Below the pieces are notes generated by a model. The model ran no database searches, had not been told where the DNA came from, and saw nothing but the letters and a program-made list of their open reading frames with translations. 9,412 nucleotides of DNA, from the NCBI GenBank assembly GCA_001803565.1, contig MHDQ01000140.1, positions 1-9,412 on the forward strand, read 5' to 3'. The stretch is from Nitrospinae bacterium RIFCSPLOWO2_12_FULL_45_22 (GTDB lineage: Bacteria > 2-12-FULL-45-22). Of the stretch, positions 6,468 through 9,412 are shown piece after piece. Made by a program: the position numbers and the translations under genes. Every line of letters begins with the position of its first letter. The stretch's first letter is position 1.

Positions 6468-6587
6468 CTAACAAGTTATTCTATAGTTTCTTAATAACTC
6501 CGCACCTCAAGGGGTTCCTTCAGGGCTCTATGCATTAATAAGTTATGTTGTCTATCCAGCCCATGATCCCCTGACCTCTCAGATACC
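6468..6587 (-). repeat. Putative attI region, copy 1
   Basis: This 120-base segment is repeated at 9293-9412 with one difference (A at 6522, G at 9347). It lies between the start of an IntI-type integrase gene and the first cassette of an array running the other way, which is where attI belongs. On the minus strand it ends in ACTTGTTAG, and the two copies diverge inside the GTTRRRY core: GTTAGAA here, GTTAGGC in the other. Related motifs GAGTTATTAA (6500-6491) and AACTTATTAAT (6545-6535, approximate) could be extra integrase-binding repeats. A weak minus-strand promoter, TTGAGG and TATAGA with a long 19-base spacer, might be a cassette promoter. Confidence 0.72.
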
Positions 6588-6703
6588 CCTTAAATCATTA
6601 TAAAATAACAATAATCTCCTGATAGATTTTTTGCAACAATATATTTGAATCTTTCTGTATAACATGTCATTTTTAAGATTATATAGAGATAGGAGAATTC
6701 TAG
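6588..6703 (+). promoter_or_regulatory. AT-rich leader of the integrase gene
   Basis: This very AT-rich stretch lies between attI and the integrase start codon. It ends with GATAGGAGAATTCTAG before the ATG at 6704, so AGGAG is a good ribosome-binding site. Several TATA-like hexamers are present, but no -35/-10 pair stands out. CTGTATAACATGTCAT resembles only the left half of an enterobacterial LexA box, so SOS control is not supported. Confidence 0.45.
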
Positions 6704-6946
6704 ATGTTGGCTATCCCTTCCGCATTACAGGCACAATTTGAAGAATATTTACGAAATAAGGAAATTCCAAGCAGCTTGCAAGGGACGTATAAAAAGTGGC
6801 TGCGCTATTACCTGGACTTTTGTCAGAAGTATCACTTCCCTCCTATACCTAAAGAGAGTCTGCCCCACTTTATCCACAAATTGCAGGAAAAGAAGCAAAC
6901 GAAGGAGCGACAAGAGCAGGCCGTAATGGCGATAACGGTGTATTAG
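6704..6946 (+). pseudogene. intI: Integron-type tyrosine integrase, N-terminal fragment
   Basis: The 80-residue frame MLAIPSALQAQFEEYLRNKE through LRYYLDFCQKYHFPP and LQEKKQTKERQEQAVMAI matches the N-terminal SAM-like core-binding domain of IntI-type tyrosine recombinases. It ends in TAG at TVY, just where YYEL would be expected. Full IntI proteins are about 320-340 residues with a C-terminal catalytic domain (R-H-R-Y); all of that is missing, so this copy cannot recombine. Downstream sequence is a group II intron fragment on the other strand, so the loss is a deletion or rearrangement rather than a point mutation. The gene points away from the minus-strand cassettes, the canonical integron layout. 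Confidence 0.82.
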
Positions 6947-7122
6947 ATGGAGGACTTCGCTGTCACATGCCAACTCGTCCCGGATGTACCACACCTCATA
7001 TCCGGTTTCTGTTCCCCGGATCAAGTCCGGGGCAGGCTCTTGCCCTTCTCCTAGCCTTCGGCTCCGCTTACACCTGGCGCAAGGACTCTCACCTCGCTAG
7101 CTCTGTGCCATGCCCGGCACAC
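6947..7122 (-). ncRNA. Group IIC-type intron, 5' fragment inside an attC core
   Basis: On the minus strand the sequence begins GTGTGCCGGGCATGG, matching the GUGYG 5' end of group II introns and the GTGTGCC-GGCATG opening typical of class C bacterial introns. GAGGTGAGAGTCC, GGAGCCGAAGGC and GACAGCGAAGTCC follow, as expected of domain I. Internal stems such as CCCCGGA/TCCGGGG (7014-7032) are visible. It directly follows the attC hairpin of the DUF2442 cassette; class C introns insert after hairpins, and a subgroup uses attC. Only about 175 bases remain, with no reverse transcriptase and no domain V, before the truncated integrase is reached. The 5' end could be 7122 or 7124 because of GT repeats. 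The assignment rests on recalled consensus. Confidence 0.65.
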
Positions 7123-7175
7123 ACGCCGAAATCAGCGGCGGCGTTTACGCCGTCCGCTGGATTGATTTGTTCGCT
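7122..7175 (-). other. attC recombination site, R' interrupted by intron
   Basis: On the minus strand R'' AGCGAAC (7175-7169) is followed by AAATCAATC, the stem CAGCGG-A-CGGCG / CGCCGCCGCTG with loop TAAA (11 bp, one extrahelical A on the left arm), then ATTTCGGCGT. Where the R' core GTTRRRY should finish, the intron-like sequence begins. R'' is exactly complementary to GTTCGCT at the start of the same cassette (7777-7771). The end of the DUF2442 reading frame runs into this site, giving its terminal SIQRTA. Confidence 0.82.
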
Positions 7176-7456
7176 GATGGTTTTCGTTGCTTTTCCATCC
7201 AACTGGGAAGTGCTGCTCCAGTGGCTTCGGAGTAAAGCGTCTCAGGAGCAATGTCTATCTCATCCTGCCAAGTGATGACGCCAAGCTCTTCATTTATCTT
7301 AAAGTTCTTGAAAAAGGTAATGTCTTTGAAACGATCAAAAACGCCACCCTTTTCAAGATAGCTTGAGAAATCTACGATTCCCCCTTTCCCATCATCAAAC
7401 CTGACTTCAATCTTGTATTCAGCCTTGTAACGGGCGAAAACCAGATCGTGTATCAT
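7145..7456 (-). CDS. DUF2442 domain protein
   Basis: The start is the ATG at 7456, with GGAGG eight bases upstream; a longer frame to 7603 would overlap the DUF4160 gene. The 103-residue product MIHDLVFARYKAEYKIEVRF, then GGIVDFSSYL, FKDITFFKNFKINEELGVIT and WQDEIDIAPETLY, matches the DUF2442 pattern. DUF2442 genes often pair with DUF4160 genes in a toxin-antitoxin-like arrangement with unproven roles; here the DUF4160 gene ends 13 bases upstream. The C-terminus PSANKSIQRTA is encoded by the attC itself and is probably not functional sequence. The pair would act as a self-maintaining cassette if it is a true toxin-antitoxin system, which is inference. Confidence 0.83.
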   Translation of the reverse strand: MIHDLVFARYKAEYKIEVRFDDGKGGIVDFSSYLEKGGVFDRFKDITFFKNFKINEELGVITWQDEIDIAPETLYSEATGAALPSWMEKQRKPSANKSIQRTA

Positions 7457-7469
7457 TATCGACCTCCTT

Positions 7470-7730
7470 TTATACCAACGGTGGGATCTTCTTTGGTGGC
7501 ACATTTTGCTTTGCCAGTTCCCAATCGCTGAGCAGTTCTTCCCGGTGCTGAGAGGCCCATTCCATAACAAGCCCCAACGCCCGATGAGGAATATGTCCCT
7601 CAAGGATTCGTAACGAGTCTATCCCAATCGCCACATTGTCCTTGCCGTACCGCGCATGAAAATGGGGCGGATTGTAATCATCAAAAAACATGGCGATTAT
7701 GATTCCAAAAAATCGGCTGATCTCAGGCAT
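7470..7730 (-). CDS. DUF4160 domain protein
   Basis: The 86-residue product MPEISRFFGIIIAMFFDDYN followed by PPHFHARYG and ALGLVMEWASQHREELL matches DUF4160; the FFDDYNPPHFHARYG motif is its hallmark. The ATG at 7730 has only a weak ribosome site (TAGG), and initiation close to a cassette boundary is common. The protein is acidic and helical towards its C-terminus, with a terminal PPKKIPPLV. It is the first gene of a two-gene cassette with DUF2442, whose left and right core heptamers match each other. The two families frequently co-occur and are suspected of forming a toxin-antitoxin module; no biochemical role can be read from the sequence. Confidence 0.85.
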   Translation of the reverse strand: MPEISRFFGIIIAMFFDDYNPPHFHARYGKDNVAIGIDSLRILEGHIPHRALGLVMEWASQHREELLSDWELAKQNVPPKKIPPLV

Positions 7731-7770
7731 CCTGAACCTATTCTACCTTACATAGAATATTATTTCAAAC

Positions 7771-7860
7771 AGCGAACGACCGAAATCAGGCGCGCGGGCC
7801 AAAGACATTGCCCGTTAGGCCCCGCAGACCCTTCCCGTCGCCTGAATTGATTGGTTATGC
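7771..7860 (-). other. attC recombination site
   Basis: On the minus strand R'' GCATAAC (7860-7854) leads to AATCAATTCAGGCG-A-CGGG. After a loop come CCCG-CG-CGCCTGATTT and R' GTTCGCT (7777-7771). The stem has 6 plus 4 bp separated by a small internal bulge. The TGATTTCGG before R' is the same as in the attC at 7122-7175. R' opens the DUF4160 cassette and matches that cassette's own R''. A second core-like GTTAGGC lies in the loop on the plus strand (7814-7820). Confidence 0.68.
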
Positions 7861-7864
7861 CGCC

Positions 7865-8092
7865 ATGTGCGACCGTTTTGAACAGACTCTTCTATTAACC
7901 GGCATACAAGGTCCTTGCTTGATTTACCTGACTTTACCCCAAATTATGTACACTACAGGTCGTGAATATGAAATGCATAATGTGATCAAGGCAATTTATC
8001 AAAAGGAATCTAACATAGATTTCTTGGTAGTGTATGAAATGTACACCACCTCCCCTGTTGTCCGAACAGAAAAGCTGGAGTTTACCCAATGA
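7865..8092 (+). CDS. Small hypothetical protein, opposite to the cassette direction
   Basis: An open frame of 75 residues from the ATG at 7865 reads MCDRFEQTLLLTGIQGPCLI and continues through EYEMHNVIKAIYQKESNIDF and VVYEMYTTSPVVRTEKLEFTQ. The mixed hydrophobic and charged composition looks protein-like, but no ribosome site precedes the ATG, which lies only four bases from an attC boundary. I recognise no family. It fills most of the space between two attC-like sites where no minus-strand frame of similar length exists. It could be a reversed cassette gene, a fragment of a longer gene, or chance. Confidence 0.3.
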   Translation: MCDRFEQTLLLTGIQGPCLIYLTLPQIMYTTGREYEMHNVIKAIYQKESNIDFLVVYEMYTTSPVVRTEKLEFTQ

Positions 8093-8128
8093 TAATGGGT
8101 AGTGTATAAAACTTATGGAAAAGTCAGG

Positions 8129-8157
8129 CGATTTAAGGTCACCGGACAGCGTTGGGC
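8129..8157 (-). other. Partial attC (left half) after the 35-residue gene
   Basis: Two bases after the stop codon of the small lysine-rich gene, the minus strand reads GCCCAAC (8157-8151), a perfect RYYYAAC box, then GCTGTCCGGTGACC, which looks like an attC L'' arm. No matching right arm with a GTTRRRY box follows. The site therefore seems truncated, or joined to foreign sequence near 8125. Confidence 0.5.
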
Positions 8158-8159
8158 AT

Positions 8160-8267
8160 CTATTTATTCTTCTTTTCTTTTTTCAATTTGCGCTTTTCCT
8201 TTGGAGTAAGCTGAGCCTTTTTTTGCTGTTCTTTTTTGCCTTTATCTTTACTTCCCTTATCACCCAT
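8160..8267 (-). CDS. 35-residue lysine-rich cassette protein
   Basis: This very short gene encodes MGDKGSKDKGKKEQQKKAQL followed by TPKEKRKLKKEKKNK. The ATG at 8267 has an excellent ribosome site, AGGAGA, eight bases upstream, and the gene is followed within two bases by an attC R'' box, both arguing that it is real. About half the residues are basic, so it is strongly cationic and probably binds nucleic acid or an acidic surface. I recall similar tiny MG(D/N)KGSKDKGKK proteins recurring in unrelated bacteria, without assigned function. No domain can be named. Confidence 0.68.
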   Translation of the reverse strand: MGDKGSKDKGKKEQQKKAQLTPKEKRKLKKEKKNK

Positions 8268-8289
8268 TTCTGTTTCTCCTTGCTGTAAA

Positions 8290-8660
8290 ATGGTTTGCGC
8301 CGGACTGTGGCGCCGAAAACCCTTCTTCTGTCGTAGAAGTTAGCAGATGGGATCGCTTGGCGTCACCGCCAAATGCATCCAATATGCCAGGAACTTCATC
8401 GGAAAACCCTCAGCGGCTTCATCATCTGGATTCGAAACCGACGGGCACAGCTTGTTGGCGGTATCCAGCCTGATGGCGTCACGCTCGTCGATTTCTCACC
8501 CGTCCCCTATCACTACCCGGCCTGGGGCGTGCGGCATAATCGGGATAGGGAGGAGCCTCACGACTCCCCTCCTCCCTTTTTATCTAAAAACAGGAGGAGC
8601 ATTTTACCCTTAAAGGGGGGTCAGTTCTATATGAGGATAAGGGGTCAATTGTATTTTACG
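8290..8660. other. Unassigned GC-rich stretch, probable mobile-element debris
   Basis: No convincing gene was found. Overlapping plus-strand frames of 88 and 106 residues lack ribosome sites and family resemblance. The stretch holds several short hairpins (TTGGCG/CGCCAA at about 8357-8372; CTTCT/AGAAG near 8330), one terminator-like structure, and at 8617-8656 two related minus-strand motifs, GAACTGACCCC and CAATTGACCCC, of a type often seen near insertion-sequence ends. It separates a truncated attC from the next cassette gene. Confidence 0.4.
8548..8581 (+). terminator. Terminator-like hairpin with T run
   Basis: GGGAGGAG (8548-8555) and CTCCTCCC (8569-8576) form a perfect 8-bp GC-rich stem with a 13-base loop, followed by TTTTT (8577-8581) on the plus strand. 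This fits a Rho-independent terminator for plus-strand transcription. No clear plus-strand gene precedes it, so it may belong to a decayed element. Confidence 0.55.
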
Positions 8661-8667
8661 ATATACA

Positions 8668-8695
8668 TCCGGTCAACTCCAATGACTTGTTAGGC
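8668..8695 (-). other. Partial attC (left half) after the YgiT-type gene
   Basis: On the minus strand a perfect R'' GCCTAAC (8695-8689) is followed by AAGTCATTGGAGTTGACCGG, an attC-like L'' arm. The complementary right arm and R' are absent; the sequence changes to AT-rich, element-like DNA. ATGGCCTAAC, including R'', is complementary over ten bases to GTTAGGCCAT at the start of the same cassette (9297-9288), which ties the site to the DUF4258/YgiT cassette. Confidence 0.62.
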
Positions 8696-8718
8696 CATGT
8701 GTTCCTTTTACTGTGATT

Positions 8719-8964
8719 CTACGATACGACTTGAAAGGATTTTCCAATCGGCTGAAACTCATCTGTCTGTTGACGTTCAAGTTGAGTTACAATGTGTTCA
8801 AATCGCCTGATCGTCTCGGGAGTATACAATCTCTCTCCGCAATGGAGACACATCCCAGCCTTGACAGTGAGAAAGGCGGTATTGGTTCCTCCAGAGAGAA
8901 CCTCTTTTACTTCCTTTTCAATAACTTGACCGCCGCAATGGGGACATTTTTCTACGTACTTCAT
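8719..8964 (-). CDS. YgiT-type zinc finger antitoxin-like protein
   Basis: This 81-residue protein begins MKYVEKCPHCGGQVIEKEVK, with a second metal-binding pair in GMCLHCGERLYTPE. The two CxxC pairs form the zinc site of YgiT/MqsA-type proteins. A C-terminal helix (TIRRFEHIVTQLERQQ) follows, but no helix-turn-helix DNA-binding domain, so it is the short form. Its ATG overlaps the stop of the DUF4258 gene by four bases (ATGA), implying translational coupling. In this arrangement the zinc-finger protein is usually taken as the antitoxin of a RelE/MqsR-like DUF4258 partner. The cassette's attC box lies 23 bases downstream. Confidence 0.85.
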   Translation of the reverse strand: MKYVEKCPHCGGQVIEKEVKEVLSGGTNTAFLTVKAGMCLHCGERLYTPETIRRFEHIVTQLERQQTDEFQPIGKSFQVVS

Positions 8965-9275
8965 CTATTTCTCCTTTCTTTCCAATTGATCCACCGACTT
9001 GGATCGGGACGATACACCGTAATCAAAACAGCTATTTTGCTTCCAGCATCGTAAGCCCACACGCTATGAACTGGATCACCCAGGAACGTGGTACCATATA
9101 TTAAGCAGCTTGGGTAGGGTGTATCGTCTGGATACTCTTCAATGATTTCACCTGTCTGGGTAGAATGGAAAATGTCGTCTAAAACCAACAAATCATTTTC
9201 GGCTTCCTTTCTGGCGTGAAGCGTAATGTTGACTCGGGTTGCATGGATCGCTTCTATAATCTCGTCAATCTTCAT
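8961..9275 (-). CDS. DUF4258 protein, putative toxin of the YgiT-type pair
   Basis: The 104-residue product MKIDEIIEAIHATRVNITLH continues ARKEAENDLLVLDDIFHST, then GEIIEEYPDD, PSCLIYG and DPVHSVWAYD, ending in VLITVYRPDPSRWINW. The early HARKEAEND, the IIEEYPDDxPYPSCL segment and the ITVYxPDPxRW end are hallmarks of DUF4258, a small family with an expected RelE/MqsR-like fold. Its usual partner, a YgiT-type zinc finger, follows with a four-base overlap. The ATG at 9275 lies 22 bases from the attI/cassette junction and has only a weak ribosome site. As the first cassette after attI it would be the best expressed of the second array. RNase activity is inference. Confidence 0.84.
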   Translation of the reverse strand: MKIDEIIEAIHATRVNITLHARKEAENDLLVLDDIFHSTQTGEIIEEYPDDTPYPSCLIYGTTFLGDPVHSVWAYDAGSKIAVLITVYRPDPSRWINWKERRNR

Positions 9276-9292
9276 TTATTGATCCAAATGGC

Positions 9293-9412
9293 CTAACAAG
9301 TTATTCTATAGTTTCTTAATAACTCCGCACCTCAAGGGGTTCCTTCGGGGCTCTATGCATTAATAAGTTATGTTGTCTATCCAGCCCATGATCCCCTGAC
9401 CTCTCAGATACC
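9293..9412 (-). repeat. Putative attI region, copy 2 (runs to window edge)
   Basis: This copy matches 6468-6587 at 119 of 120 positions, 2825 bases away, and reaches the end of the window, so the repeat may be longer. On the minus strand it ends ACTTGTTAGGC, a perfect GTTRRRY core, followed directly by the DUF4258/YgiT cassette. By analogy with copy 1, a second integrase gene on the plus strand is expected to start near 9529, beyond the window. Confidence 0.75.

Noticed and set aside
6652-6675. LexA/SOS box upstream of the integrase
   Set aside because: Only the left half resembles CTGTATA; the right half lacks the required ACAG, so SOS control is not supported.
6967-7275. Plus-strand 102-residue frame MPTRPGCTTPHIRFLF
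   Set aside because: It runs antisense through the intron fragment, the attC and the DUF2442 gene, so it is a shadow of those elements.
8347-8693. Two overlapping plus-strand frames of 88 and 106 residues
   Set aside because: They have no ribosome site, no recognisable family, and run across a terminator-like hairpin and attC remnants.
4150-9412. CRISPR array or phage attachment site as the source of the repeated hairpins
   Set aside because: The repeats are neither short nor regularly spaced; box and bulge patterns match attC and attI, with an integrase fragment beside them.

Overview
The window joins a host anaerobic redox operon (positions 1 to about 4060, minus strand) to a decayed cluster of integron gene cassettes (about 4150 to 9412). 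The closely packed iron-sulfur, Mo/W-pterin and NrfD-type genes, together with an IntI-type integrase fragment, suggest an anaerobic bacterium such as a Desulfobacterota member. This assignment is inference, because no marker gene is present.

Region 1 (1-4060, transcribed right to left). The gene order is a MoaD/ThiS-like small protein, an 865-residue molybdopterin oxidoreductase, a four-cluster ferredoxin-type subunit, and the first 106 residues of an NrfD/PsrC-type membrane anchor that runs off the left edge. Together they look like a membrane-bound oxidoreductase of the DMSO/polysulfide reductase superfamily. Neither soluble subunit has a visible Tat signal. The substrate cannot be read from the sequence.

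Region 2 (4150-6946), first integron. An IntI-type integrase (6704-6946, plus strand) stops after its N-terminal domain. Next to it is a putative attI (6468-6587). Cassettes then run leftwards on the minus strand: a frameshifted membrane protein with an attC at 5853-5913; a GC-rich secreted protein with an attC at 5152-5239; and a composite cassette ending in an attC-like site at 4150-4220. The composite holds the front of a Cap15-like CBASS effector, interrupted by a UAG codon, joined to the back of a PIN toxin and its small antitoxin partner gene.

Region 3 (6947-9412), second integron. The same attI-like sequence (119 of 120 bases identical) returns at 9293-9412, so a second integrase gene is expected just past the right edge. 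Its cassettes also run leftwards: DUF4258 plus a YgiT-type zinc finger, a 35-residue lysine-rich protein, and DUF4160 plus DUF2442. The last of these ends in an attC whose core is interrupted by the 5' end of a group IIC-type intron. That intron is cut short where it meets the truncated integrase.

The strongest internal proof is that several cassettes begin with a core heptamer exactly complementary to the R'' box of their own attC, and that the two attI copies diverge inside the integron core site. The layout suggests two tandem integrons, or a duplicated attI, scrambled by deletions that truncated the integrase, the intron, the Cap15 gene and the PIN gene.
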